Assembly: GCA_003022815.1 (NCBI GenBank)
Contig: PXSL01000134.1
Coordinates: 1-27,325, forward strand
Length of the DNA: 27,325 bases
Source: Halobacteriales archaeon SW_5_68_122
GTDB taxonomy: Archaea > Halobacteriota > Halobacteria > Halobacteriales > Haloarculaceae
Direction: 5' to 3'
The notes beneath the pieces were generated by a model, which saw only the letters and a program-made list of their open reading frames with translations, had not been told where the DNA came from and did no database searches. The position numbers were made by a program, and so were the translations under genes. This document shows positions 7,020 to 14,271 of this stretch, piece by piece (within the stretch, counting starts at the first letter, position 1; every line of letters begins with the position of its first letter).

Positions 7020-9032
7020 ATGGACGGTCGGGTCGATGTCGGGCGGCCCAGCGACGGCGCCGGCTCGACGGGATCGGACTACGGCCGACGGGGCGGGAAC
7101 CGGAGGGAGTGCGACGCGATGGAGATGAGCGACGAGACCGACCCGGGCGACGACGGCTCCGACTCCGCCGAGGAGGCCTACGTCGCCCTCGACGCCGAGT
7201 GGCGGTGCGTCGGCGTCAACGCGGCCGGCGCCCGGTTCCTCGGCGCGCCCGAAGAGAAACTGTGGACGGCGATTGGCAACGGCGACCCGGGCACGGCGGA
7301 CGGCTACCTCGCCGACAGGGACGCGTGGTACGAGCTACGGGCCTACCCGGACGACGGCGGCGTCTCGGCGTACTTCCGGGACATCACCGCCCGCCGGGAG
7401 CGACGCCGGGAGCTGGAGGCCTACGAGGCCCGATTCGAGGCGCTGACCGGCAGCACCGAGCAGGTCGTGTTGACAATGGACGACGACAGAACCGTCCAGT
7501 ACGTCAACGAGGCCGTCGAGGACCTGTTCGGCTACGAGCCGGAGGAGCTGGTCGGCGAGTCGCTCCTCGAACTCGTCCCCGAGCGGTTCCACGAGACCCA
7601 CGGGGCCACCGTCGACCACTACCTCGAGACCGGCGACAAGAGCCTCGAGTGGGAGTGGATAGAACTCCCCGGCCGCCACAGGGACGGCCACGAGATGTCG
7701 CTCGGCATCTCCTTCGGGGAGACCGTCGTCGGCGACGAACACCGGTTCACCGCCGTCGTGCGGGACATCAGCGAGCGAAAGCGGCGGCAGCAGGAGCGGG
7801 AGGCCGACGTCGAGTTCCTCCGGAACCTCTACGAGGTGACGACGGACACCGACCTGAGCTTCCTCACCCGTATCCGGACGGACGACGACGGCGACGGCCG
7901 TCAAGTTATGGTCTACTCGAGAGGCGACCACCCCATGATACAACCCGGCGAGTCCTGCCCGCTGTCGGAGGCCTACTGCCGGGGGACCGTCGAACCCGAC
8001 GGCTTTCAGGCCATCCCGGACACCGTCGCCGCCGGCTGGGGCGGCGACCCCGCACAGGAGCGGTTCGGGCTCGGCGCCTACATCGGCGGGAAGGTGGTCG
8101 TCGACGACGAACTGTACGGGACGCTCTGTTTCGCCTCCGAGGAGCCCCGCGAGCGGCCGTTCTCGGAGGCCGGCCGGATGCTCGTCAGGGTGGTCAGCCG
8201 GTGGGTGAGCTACGAGCTCGAGCGCCACCGGCAGCAGACCGACCTCCAGCACACCAACGACCGCCTCGAGGGGTTCGCCAGCGTCGTCAGCCACGACCTC
8301 CGGAACCCGCTGACGGTTGCGAAGGGCCACCTCGAGTTGGCCCGCGAGAAGCACGACGACGAGGACCTGGCCGCCGTCGACGGCGCCCTCAACCGGATGG
8401 AAACCCTCATCGAGGACCTCCTGACGCTGGCACAGGAGGGCGAGGCGGTGACCGACCTCGAGGACGTCCGACTCGGCGACCTCTGTGAGGACTGCTGGCG
8501 GACCGTCCGGACGGCCGGCGCGACCCTCCGGGTGGAGTCCACCGGGGAAATCAGGGCCGACCCCGACCGGCTGAAACAGCTACTGGAGAACCTGTTCCGG
8601 AACGCTGTCGAGCACGGCTCGACAAGCCCTCCCTCGCACGCTCGGGAGGACGCCGTGAAACACGGTTTCACGGGCAGTCGGCCGGAGGCCGACGACGCCG
8701 GAAGCGAAAACGCTTCCGAGCCCTCGGTCGCTGACGCTCCCGACGACGCTGTCGAGCACGGCTCGACGGATTCAGAGGACGGTGAACCGGAAGTGACGAT
8801 TACCGTTGGCGACCTCAAGGACGGCTTCTATGTCGCCGACGACGGCTCTGGCATCCCCGAAGTAGACCGCGAGAAGGTCTTCGAGAGCGGCTTCAGCACC
8901 TCCGAGGAGGGCACCGGGTTCGGTCTCGCCATCGTCGAGGAGATCGCCACGGGCCACGGCTGGGAGATTCGCGCCACCGAGAGCGAGGCGGGCGGCGCTC
9001 GCTTCGAGATAACCGGCGTCGACCGGCCGTAG
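7020..9032 (+). CDS. PAS-PAS-GAF sensor histidine kinase
   Basis: This soluble 670-residue kinase lacks membrane helices. Domains in order: a short PAS (about 45-125, ending FRDITARRER), a second PAS (about 135-258, with TVQYVNEAVEDLFGY and ending VRDISERKRR), a GAF-like domain (about 265-405), HisKA with the phospho-acceptor His425 (VVSHDLRNPLTV), and HATPase_c with N-box Asn524/Asn528, G1 box DDGSGI and G2 box GTGFGL. It should autophosphorylate in response to an intracellular signal (redox, light or ligand via PAS/GAF) and pass the phosphate to a receiver protein not encoded nearby. The ATG at 7110 (MEMSDETD) is an alternative start. Between the N-box and the next beta-strand lies a palindrome-rich insert of about 48 codons (8602-8767), listed separately. 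Confidence 0.95.
   Translation: MDGRVDVGRPSDGAGSTGSDYGRRGGNRRECDAMEMSDETDPGDDGSDSAEEAYVALDAEWRCVGVNAAGARFLGAPEEKLWTAIGNGDPGTADGYLADRDAWYELRAYPDDGGVSAYFRDITARRERRRELEAYEARFEALTGSTEQVVLTMDDDRTVQYVNEAVEDLFGYEPEELVGESLLELVPERFHETHGATVDHYLETGDKSLEWEWIELPGRHRDGHEMSLGISFGETVVGDEHRFTAVVRDISERKRRQQEREADVEFLRNLYEVTTDTDLSFLTRIRTDDDGDGRQVMVYSRGDHPMIQPGESCPLSEAYCRGTVEPDGFQAIPDTVAAGWGGDPAQERFGLGAYIGGKVVVDDELYGTLCFASEEPRERPFSEAGRMLVRVVSRWVSYELERHRQQTDLQHTNDRLEGFASVVSHDLRNPLTVAKGHLELAREKHDDEDLAAVDGALNRMETLIEDLLTLAQEGEAVTDLEDVRLGDLCEDCWRTVRTAGATLRVESTGEIRADPDRLKQLLENLFRNAVEHGSTSPPSHAREDAVKHGFTGSRPEADDAGSENASEPSVADAPDDAVEHGSTDSEDGEPEVTITVGDLKDGFYVADDGSGIPEVDREKVFESGFSTSEEGTGFGLAIVEEIATGHGWEIRATESEAGGARFEITGVDRP
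8602..8767 (+). repeat. In-frame palindrome array inserted in the kinase ATPase domain
   Basis: A 22-bp direct repeat (8602-8623 and 8746-8767, identical) bounds a 144-bp (48-codon) expansion. The interval contains stem-loops at 8607-8623 (7 bp, loop ACG), 8628-8649 (6 bp, longer loop), 8655-8671 (7 bp, ACG), 8677-8693 (7 bp, GGA), 8700-8717 (7 bp, AAAA) and 8751-8767 (7 bp, ACG). The translation repeats the N-box tail: NAVEHGST, DAVKHGFTG, DAVEHGST. Collapsing one repeat would restore an ordinary kinase reading from the N-box straight to the EVTITVGD strand. The architecture matches the intergenic array at 2012-2310. Confidence 0.92.
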
Positions 9033-9140
9033 CCCGGCCGCCCGGGGGCCGCCGTTCGTGGCGGCGAGCGACCCAGAACTGTCACCACACGGCGCGAGTA
9101 GCATCGACCGGGAGGGAACGGCCGGCGTCGCAAGCGCCGC
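9033..9140. other. Short intergenic spacer between convergent genes
   Basis: Downstream region of the kinase gene, converging on the BCCT gene. It contains a GC-rich palindromic GGCCGCCCGGGGGCCGCC-like segment at about 9034-9051 that could help termination, but there is no clear T-tract. Nothing else is visible before the MITE-like element at 9141. Confidence 0.4.
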
Positions 9141-9254
9141 TCATACTGTCGGCTGTAATTCTTTCGAGTCTCCTCGGCGATGTCCGGCCGGATACCGTCC
9201 AGAACCCGACTTTCCGAACGGGACTGCTTCACGCAGTTACAGCCAGTAGTATCA
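9141..9254. mobile_element. MITE-like inverted-repeat element, copy 1 (114 bp)
   Basis: The left end TCATACTGTCGGCTGTAA (9141-9158) and right end TTACAGCCAGTAGTATCA (9237-9254) are imperfect inverted repeats, each differing from copy 2 at 15783-15980 at two positions. Similarity extends a few bases inward (AATTC on the left, CAG before TTACAGCC on the right). The interior has no ORF and little similarity to copy 2. The last three bases (9252-9254) are the TGA stop of the minus-strand BCCT gene. No obvious target-site duplication is seen. Confidence 0.6.
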
Positions 9255-10850
9255 GTCGTCGGGCGAACTCGCGGTCGCGGCCTCCGGCGCGGGCCGGCTC
9301 GCCGGGGGTTCGTCACCGACCGACTCGCGCCGGCGGAGCCACCGGACGAACGACCCCATCGAGACCAGACAGACGACTGCGAAGGGCGCGCCGGTGACGA
9401 TGACCGATGACCGCAGAGCTGCGGCCCCGCCGACGACGACCAGCACCGCGGCGATGAGCCCCTGTGCGACGCCCCAGAAGGCCCGGTTCAGCGCCGACGG
9501 ATCGCGCTTGCCGCCGGTCGTCAGCATGCCGATGGCGAGCGTCGAGGAGTCCGCCGAGGTGATGAAAAACGACGTCACCAGAACGAAGAACAGCGCCTGC
9601 CAGACGACCCCGCCGGGGAACGCGGCGTACAGCGCGAACCCGGCTACACCGCTGCCGAACTCCGCCGTCGCCGCCAGGAGGTCGGCCTGTCCGGTGTGCT
9701 GGAGCCACACGGAGCTCCCTCCGACGACGGTGAACCACAGCGCCGAGGTGACCGTCATCGTCAGGAAGGCCGTGCCGACGACCGTCCGGATGGTCCGGCC
9801 GCGGGAGACCCGTGCTAAGAAGAGACCGACAAACGGCGCCCAGGCGATCCACCACGACCAGTAGAAGACCGTCCAGGCGGTCGTCCAGGCCGTGCCGCCG
9901 CTGGCGCCCGTGAACAGGCTCATCTGGAAGAAGTTCGTCGCGTAGGTCCCCATTGCGGCGACGCCGGTGTTCAAAAGTAGGGCCGTCGGCCCGAGCGCCA
10001 GCGCCACGACCAATAGCAGGCCCATCAGCCCCATGTTGAACTGCGAGACACGCCTGATGCCCTTCGAGACGCCGGCCACCAGCGAAATCGTGAACAGCGT
10101 GGTGATGCCCGCAATTGCGACCAGGGTCTCCGTGTCGGAGAACGTCCGCCCGGTCCCGAAGGTGATGCCCGAGAGCAACTGCGTTGCGATGAACCCGAGT
10201 CCGGTTGCGATGCCCCCGATGGTTGCGACGACGGCCAGCGTGTCGACCGCTCGCCCGACCAGTCCGTCCAGGCCCTCCTCGCCGAGAATCGGGTACAGGG
10301 CCGTCGAGACCCGGAAGGGCGCTCCCTGATTGTACGCGAAGTACGCGACCGGCAGGCCGACCGCCAGGTAGCCGCCCCAGGCGCTGATGCCGTAGTGGAA
10401 GATGGTGTACGCCACTGCCGGGACGATGGCGCTCTGAGTACCGGCCTCCGCCGAGCCGGCGAACAGCGGCGGCACGCTGTCGTAGTACCCCAGCGCCTCC
10501 GCCGGCCCGAAGAAGACGATGCCCGCCGACAGCCCCGCCGAGAAGAACATCGCCACGTACGACGCGTAGCCGTACTCCGGGTCGCCCTCGCCCAGTTTCA
10601 CGGACGCGAACGGACCGAGCATCAGGTACGCGCTGATGCCGACGAGCACTAACATTCCGCCGAGGTACAGCCATGCCAAGCCCTCCCCGAAGACAGTGAA
10701 CGCCCGGCTGATTGCCCGTTCGACCGCCGCGACGTCGTATGCGGTGTACGCCAGGAATCCGACGACCAACAGCGCGCCGACGCCGAACGGTATCGGATCG
10801 ATTTCGTCCGTAAACGACCGTACCGACTCGCCAAACGGTTGTCTACTCAT
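9252..10850 (-). CDS. BCCT-family transporter (betaine/choline/carnitine type)
   Basis: This 532-residue integral membrane protein has about 12 helices with the LeuT-fold layout of BCCT carriers. The family signature is clear: FYWSWWIAWAPFVGLFLARV followed by SRGRTIR, containing the substrate-binding Trp box of TM8, plus an upstream FHYGISAWGGYLAVG segment (TM4). In halophiles such carriers import compatible solutes such as glycine betaine. The glycine-rich TM3 segment reads FSAGLSAGIVFFGPAE instead of the usual GMGIG of sodium-coupled members, so the coupling ion is uncertain. The C-terminus is short and acidic. The start ATG at 10850 lies about 30 bp from a near-palindrome that could be an operator. 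The stop codon coincides with the end of MITE copy 1. Confidence 0.95.
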   Translation of the reverse strand: MSRQPFGESVRSFTDEIDPIPFGVGALLVVGFLAYTAYDVAAVERAISRAFTVFGEGLAWLYLGGMLVLVGISAYLMLGPFASVKLGEGDPEYGYASYVAMFFSAGLSAGIVFFGPAEALGYYDSVPPLFAGSAEAGTQSAIVPAVAYTIFHYGISAWGGYLAVGLPVAYFAYNQGAPFRVSTALYPILGEEGLDGLVGRAVDTLAVVATIGGIATGLGFIATQLLSGITFGTGRTFSDTETLVAIAGITTLFTISLVAGVSKGIRRVSQFNMGLMGLLLVVALALGPTALLLNTGVAAMGTYATNFFQMSLFTGASGGTAWTTAWTVFYWSWWIAWAPFVGLFLARVSRGRTIRTVVGTAFLTMTVTSALWFTVVGGSSVWLQHTGQADLLAATAEFGSGVAGFALYAAFPGGVVWQALFFVLVTSFFITSADSSTLAIGMLTTGGKRDPSALNRAFWGVAQGLIAAVLVVVGGAAALRSSVIVTGAPFAVVCLVSMGSFVRWLRRRESVGDEPPASRPAPEAATASSPDD

Positions 10851-10879
10851 GAGAAGTACCGTCGTTAGGCGATTTTTCC

Positions 10880-10899
10880 GGATAAACGTTTGTTTAACC
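10880..10899 (-). promoter_or_regulatory. Promoter-overlapping near-palindrome upstream of the BCCT gene
   Basis: Twenty bases read GGATAAAC-GTTT-GTTTAACC on the plus strand, an inverted repeat with 7 of 8 arm positions matching. On the minus strand it contains GTTTATCC, a plausible TATA element 30-40 nt before the BCCT ATG at 10850. An operator overlapping the core promoter would suit an osmotically controlled carrier, but no regulator is identified. Confidence 0.4.
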
Positions 10900-10920
10900 G
10901 AACTCTCTGTTGCTCACTAA

Positions 10921-11078
10921 GCGACAAGCTCACGGCCGAACGCACGCTAGAGCGGGACCCGTGCTGTCGGCCGTGAGCGGTCTCGCGGCCCGGTCGGGTT
11001 CGCCCCGGACGAAACCTCGCTTCGCTCGGGTTCCAGGGTCCAAATCGGTCCTGCTCCCTCGCTCACTTCGTTCGCTCA
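10921..11078. other. Palindrome-rich spacer next to the tRNA locus
   Basis: No credible gene. The DNA holds quasi-palindromic motifs such as GAAACCTCGCTTCGCTCGGG (about 11019-11038) and a run of CTCGCTCACTTCGTTCGCTC (11059-11078) directly against the duplicated tRNA 3' end at 11079. Similar GCGAAG/CTTCG-centred motifs recur at 12847-12870 and 23204-23356. Confidence 0.45.
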
Positions 11079-11174
11079 TGCGCGGGACCGGATTTGAACC
11101 GGAGCAAGACATTCCTGCTCGGGCCTTTGACCCTGTGCGGGCTGTGACTTGCAGGGCTCGAATCCTCGTTGCGC
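11079..11174 (-). pseudogene. tRNA-Leu-like remnant: duplicated 3' end of the neighbouring tRNA
   Basis: Bases 11079-11102 repeat the first 24 bases of the tRNA-Leu locus (11207-11230) with one mismatch, giving a T-arm plus 3' acceptor strand identical to tRNA-Leu except for one T-loop base. The rest (to about 11174, where GCGCAAC could be a decayed 5' acceptor) has a GAGCA/TGCTC stem but no convincing D-arm or standard 7-nt anticodon loop. I read it as a degenerate tRNA copy or an integration/duplication scar rather than a working tRNA. The 5' boundary is uncertain. Confidence 0.5.
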
Positions 11175-11206
11175 ATTCGTCGCTCGCCGTTCGGCTCGCG
11201 ACAAAA

Positions 11207-11291
11207 TGCGCGGGACCGGATTCGAACCGGCGGACCCCTACGGGACAGCGTCCTAAGCGCTGCGCCTTTGGCCTGGCTCGGCAACCCGCGC
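11207..11291 (-). tRNA. tRNA-Leu (anticodon UAG)
   Basis: The 85-nt class II tRNA folds cleanly. Acceptor strands are GCGCGGG and CCCGCGC with discriminator A. The D-arm is GCC...GGC with the AGGCCAAAGGC loop typical of archaeal leucine tRNAs, and the anticodon stem CAGCG/CGCTG encloses loop CTTAGGA, giving anticodon TAG (reads CUA). There is a long variable arm and T-arm CCGG-TTCGAAT-CCGG. CCA is not encoded. A TATTTTTGAGG box about 30 nt upstream on the minus strand (about 11314-11325) is a good promoter candidate. No intron is seen. Confidence 0.95.
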
Positions 11292-11330
11292 GCACCGGGC
11301 CGTACCGCCGTGCCTCAAAAATACCTGTCG

Positions 11331-11840
11331 CTACCGACCCACGCGGTCCCGGATGTTCGCCACCAAGCCCTCGAAGTTGCCCATCTCCTTGACGTCGCCC
11401 ACTTCGTCGCCGACCCGCAGTTCGCCGGGGCCGTCCACCCGCGCACAGACTCCGCCGCGGCCGTCGCCCAGCGCTCGGGCGACGCCCGCCTCGCCGGCCA
11501 CCTCCTCAACATGCCGACAGGGCGGCCGCGGCCGCGTTCCCTCGAAGGTGGCCTCGCCGAGTTCGAACCGACAGTCCAGCAAGTCGTGGACGTCCCCGCC
11601 ACGGAGGACGACGTTGCGGCGGTGCCGGCCGTCGGTGAGGTCGATGCCCGTCGACTCCCGGATTTCCTCGAGCGCCTCGGCGGCCACGAACGTCGCCTCG
11701 CAGACATCGAACGGCGAGTAGTAGCCCCGGCCGGTGCAGTAGCGGTCGCCCCGGAGGCCGCCTTGGACGGCCTCGACCGCCTCGCGGGATTCCATCGGTT
11801 CGCCGGCGGCCTCGGAGACGAAGATGGCCTCGACGTGCAT
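11331..11840 (-). CDS. MOSC-domain protein
   Basis: This 169-residue protein is made of a single MOSC (molybdenum cofactor sulfurase C-terminal-like) domain. It shows the early GLRGDRYCTGRG segment, DLTDGRHRRNVVLRGGD in the region corresponding to RRNI-V-RG, and the conserved Cys in RPRPPCRHVEEV. MOSC proteins bind Mo-cofactor-like ligands or carry sulfur on the conserved Cys; stand-alone members act on N-hydroxylated compounds or in sulfur transfer. I chose the ATG at 11840 (MHVEAIFVSEAAGEP); the frame is open further upstream, but that part is Arg-rich. No Mo-enzyme genes are adjacent, so the substrate is unknown. Confidence 0.87.
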   Translation of the reverse strand: MHVEAIFVSEAAGEPMESREAVEAVQGGLRGDRYCTGRGYYSPFDVCEATFVAAEALEEIRESTGIDLTDGRHRRNVVLRGGDVHDLLDCRFELGEATFEGTRPRPPCRHVEEVAGEAGVARALGDGRGGVCARVDGPGELRVGDEVGDVKEMGNFEGLVANIRDRVGR

Positions 11841-11961
11841 ACCACCGTTCGGTGCTGGAGGGGTATATCTGACACTGTTCGGACGGGAGTGTAGTCGCAA
11901 CCGCCGCAAACAGCGTGAAATGTCGATGCCGTTCCAGCAACGTATCGAATCTCCGCCGACC

Positions 11962-11969
11962 GTTTATAT
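11962..11969 (+). promoter_or_regulatory. TATA box for the small TFB-like gene
   Basis: TTTATATG is centred about 27 nt before the GTG at 11993, the spacing expected when transcription starts at or next to the start codon (leaderless mRNA). This decides the GTG as start over the longer upstream extension, which would begin before the promoter. Confidence 0.6.
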
Positions 11970-11992
11970 GGCTGGGCGCCCGACGGCCGGAT

Positions 11993-12268
11993 GTGTACCG
12001 CGCCACGGAACAGGTCGAAAACGAGGAGTGGCTGGCCGCCATCGACGACGCGGCCGAGCGACTGGACCTCGGCGGGGACGCCAGGTCGCGCGCCGTCGAC
12101 CTCTTCCTGTCGACGGTGCCCGAGGAGCGCCGCTCGAAGCGGGCGACCGTCGCCGCGAGCGTCTACGCCGGCGCGCTCATCGCGGGCGTCGGGGTCGCCC
12201 GTCTGACCGTCCAGAAGCGCTGGAAGGGCCTCGTCGAGGAGGCGGGACTGGAGCCGCCGTCGTGGTGA
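11993..12268 (+). CDS. Minimal TFB-cyclin-like protein (91 aa)
   Basis: The product begins VYRATEQVENEEWLAAID and is a small helical protein. The segment DARSRAVDLFLSTVPEE, then KRATVAASVYAGALIAG, then ARLTVQKRWKGL, resembles one cyclin-fold repeat of transcription factor B, including the final helix-turn-helix-like VxxLTVQxRW part. No zinc ribbon or second repeat is present. The stretch between ALIAG and VGVARLTV is very short, as if about a dozen residues of a normal repeat were missing. It could be a TFB-derived modulator of transcription, but DNA or RNA polymerase binding is unproven. The GTG start is supported by the TATA box at 11962. Confidence 0.75.
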   Translation: MYRATEQVENEEWLAAIDDAAERLDLGGDARSRAVDLFLSTVPEERRSKRATVAASVYAGALIAGVGVARLTVQKRWKGLVEEAGLEPPSW

Positions 12269-12280
12269 CGGACTCGCCAG

Positions 12281-12772
12281 TCAGTTTCGGCTCGCGTGGC
12301 GGCCGTCCCGCTCCGGCGTCAGGTTACCGTGCTCGTCGATTTCGCCGGCGACGATCCGCGTCGAGGAGATGACGTCCCCGTCCTCGGCGTACACATGGTC
12401 GACGACCTCTATCTCGAGGGGCTCGAGCCGCTTAGCCTTCCGCTTCTCGTTGACCCGTTCCGCCCCGTCTGCGGTCTCGGGCGAGGCGATGAGCACGTCG
12501 AACCCCGGTTCGTCGGCCACGCCCGTCGGCTCCTCGAGTTTCCGAATCTCGAACTCGCGGCCGAACGCTTCGGCCATCGACGACAGTTCCGCCTCGAGGT
12601 CGGCCCGTCGCTCCTCGAAGGGGCGGACGTAGCGGTCCTCGTTGCGGGTCCTGGGCGCGAGTTCGTCGCTGGTCAGCCCGACCGTCAGGTCGCCCAGCTC
12701 GAGGGCCCGCTCGAAGAGCGCCCGATGGCCGTCGTGCACCGGGTCGAACGTCCCGCCCAGTACGACATCCAT
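12281..12772 (-). CDS. coaD: Archaeal phosphopantetheine adenylyltransferase (CoaD)
   Basis: This 163-residue nucleotidyltransferase catalyses 4'-phosphopantetheine + ATP to dephospho-CoA + PPi, the penultimate step of coenzyme A synthesis. The N-terminal GGTFDPVHDGHRALF is the HxGH-type (here HDGH) nucleotide-binding motif at residues 6-20. The C-terminal SSTRI (about 136-140) is the ISSTxI motif of the family. The length matches archaeal members. The start MDVVLGGTF at ATG 12772 is natural, with the motif only five residues in. It converges on the TFB-like gene, whose stop is 12 nt away. Confidence 0.94.
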   Translation of the reverse strand: MDVVLGGTFDPVHDGHRALFERALELGDLTVGLTSDELAPRTRNEDRYVRPFEERRADLEAELSSMAEAFGREFEIRKLEEPTGVADEPGFDVLIASPETADGAERVNEKRKAKRLEPLEIEVVDHVYAEDGDVISSTRIVAGEIDEHGNLTPERDGRHASRN

Positions 12773-12823
12773 GCGGGCCGAAAGGCACGGCCGTGGTTTA
12801 GCTTCTGCGGTGAGGGTGCTAAT

Positions 12824-12870
12824 CCCCCTTCCTCCACGGAGCGACCGGAGGAAGCGAAGTAAGGAGGGGG
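12824..12870. repeat. Strong hairpin between coaD and a truncated regulator
   Basis: CTTCCTCC (12828-12835) pairs perfectly with GGAGGAAG (12847-12854) around an 11-nt loop, and the outer CCCCC (12824-12828) can pair with the GGGGG at 12866-12870 through an internal AAGCGAAGTAAGGA segment. It sits between the 5' end of coaD and the 3' end of the broken gene at 12891, so it may act as a terminator for the latter or mark the deletion junction. Confidence 0.55.
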
Positions 12871-12890
12871 AAATACAGCGCCTGCACGGT

Positions 12891-13076
12891 TCACAGATAG
12901 ACGTAGATCTGGGCCCGGGTCTCGGTGTCCAGCACCCACGACAGCAGGTCGACGATACTGTCGTCGAACTGCCCGGCCGCCTTTTCGGCCTCCTGTCCCA
13001 GTTTGTCCCGTACGCTCCCCTCCTCCGCGTCGACGGGGGTACCCGCCCCGTCGCTCAGTGTCTCGTCGGTAGACAT
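12891..13076 (-). pseudogene. Truncated regulator: N-terminal part only
   Basis: The 61-residue product has an acidic leader and then the segment DSIVDLLSWVLDTETRAQIY, ending VYL-stop. That segment reads like the first helices of a haloarchaeal winged-HTH protein (D-x-E-T-R-A-x-I-Y-x-Y-L normally leads into the recognition helix), yet the frame ends exactly there, next to the hairpin at 12824-12870. I infer that the DNA-binding half has been deleted. It could instead be a genuine short protein. The start ATG at 13076 follows ordinary spacing. Confidence 0.5.
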
Positions 13077-13126
13077 ATGTACTCAGCCGGACACGTGCAA
13101 TACTGGCAAATGAAAACCCACGACAG

Positions 13127-14206
13127 TCACGGTCCGAGGAGAAGCGCGGCGCAGACGGCGTCTAGCCCCTCCTCGTCGAGCAGGCGGCGCTGCCGTTCGG
13201 CGCCGCTCTCGGCCTCGTAGAGTGCCCGGAGTCCGGAGACCCCGAGCCGTTCGCACTCGCGGTCGACGAGTTCGCCCAGTCCGACCGTTCCGTCCCACTC
13301 CGGCGTCAGTAGCTCCGCGTCGTGACCGTATCTGAGCGCCCGCCACTTGTTCTCGTCCAGCGGCTCCCGCCGGTGGTTCCGCCCCGTCTCGCCGTCCTCG
13401 TAGCGGGCCGCCAGGTCCTCGACGAGCGCCGCCGTGTACTCGACGAAGGCGAACACCCGGTCGGGGTCGGCCTGCCCGTCCGGAGTGCGTACCTCGACGG
13501 TCCCGTGTTCGGAGTGGGGCCGGACGTCGTACCACAGCTCCCCGCGGTCGTTTATCGACCCCGTCTCGACCATCGTCCGCTCGAAGCGCCGGAACGTCTC
13601 GAAGTCCTCGAATGCCGTCGGCATCCCGGTGTTCGGCAGGCCCTCGAATATTCTGGCCCGCGCGGAGGCCAGCCCCGTGTCGTACCCGTTCCAGAACGGC
13701 GAGTTCGCCGACAGCGCCAGCATCACCGGCAGGTACCACCGTAGTTCGTTTGCAACCCACATCGCCTTGTCGGCGTCGTCGACCCCGACGTGGACGTGCA
13801 GGCCGGCCGTCGTGTTGCGGTGCTGGGGGTACTGGATGCGCTCCAGCTGCGACCGGTAGCGCGACTTTTCGGCGTGCTCAAGACTGCGCCACCGCGCGGC
13901 TGGGTGTAGCCCCGCGGCAGCGATGTCGAACCCCCATTCGTGAGCGTGCTCGACGAGCGCCGTCCGGACCTCCGAGAGCGCCTCCCGCCCGGCCGACAGC
14001 GATTCCACGGTCGGGGTCTGTGTCTCGATGACACACTTGAAAAGCTCGTGGTCGAGCCGGCCCTCCAGCACTGCCGGCGGGTCAGACTCGTAGACCAGCT
14101 CGTCGGTGCCGGCCGTCGGGCGCCCGGCCTCGTCGACGACGTAAAACTCCTCCTCGATTCCGAGCGTGCCCATCCGGTCGAACGCGTCGCGGGACCCCAG
14201 CTCCAT
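13127..14206 (-). CDS. gshA: Glutamate-cysteine ligase (haloarchaeal gamma-glutamylcysteine synthetase)
   Basis: This 359-residue ATP-dependent ligase joins glutamate and cysteine to gamma-glutamylcysteine, the low-molecular-weight thiol that haloarchaea use in place of glutathione. It belongs to the GCS2/carboxylate-amine ligase family: [12 protein letters not shown] near the N-terminus (about 13-24), [10 protein letters not shown] (about 55-64), [10 protein letters not shown] (about 138-147), and VEVRTPDGQ (about 240-248). The start is ATG 14206 ([12 protein letters not shown]); TATTTACC about 28 nt upstream fits a leaderless promoter. The frame is open far upstream (to 15202), but this is antisense-like Arg/Pro-rich sequence overlapping flpA and nop5. 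No second-step ligase is nearby, consistent with gamma-glutamylcysteine as end product. Confidence 0.93.
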   Translation of the reverse strand: MELGSRDAFDRMGTLGIEEEFYVVDEAGRPTAGTDELVYESDPPAVLEGRLDHELFKCVIETQTPTVESLSAGREALSEVRTALVEHAHEWGFDIAAAGLHPAARWRSLEHAEKSRYRSQLERIQYPQHRNTTAGLHVHVGVDDADKAMWVANELRWYLPVMLALSANSPFWNGYDTGLASARARIFEGLPNTGMPTAFEDFETFRRFERTMVETGSINDRGELWYDVRPHSEHGTVEVRTPDGQADPDRVFAFVEYTAALVEDLAARYEDGETGRNHRREPLDENKWRALRYGHDAELLTPEWDGTVGLGELVDRECERLGVSGLRALYEAESGAERQRRLLDEEGLDAVCAALLLGP

Positions 14207-14271
14207 CACCCGTATTTTGGCCGTCGGCCGGTAAATACCACACGTCCCGTTGCGGCCGGATCGCAGGACCC

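Noticed and set aside
7004..8488. A 494-codon frame overlapping the histidine kinase
   Set aside because: It is an Arg-rich +1 shadow of the kinase gene without domains.
11079..11230. The 24-bp repeats as attL/attR of a large integrated element
   Set aside because: Only about 100 bp lies between the copies, with no integrase or cargo. At most it is a scar.
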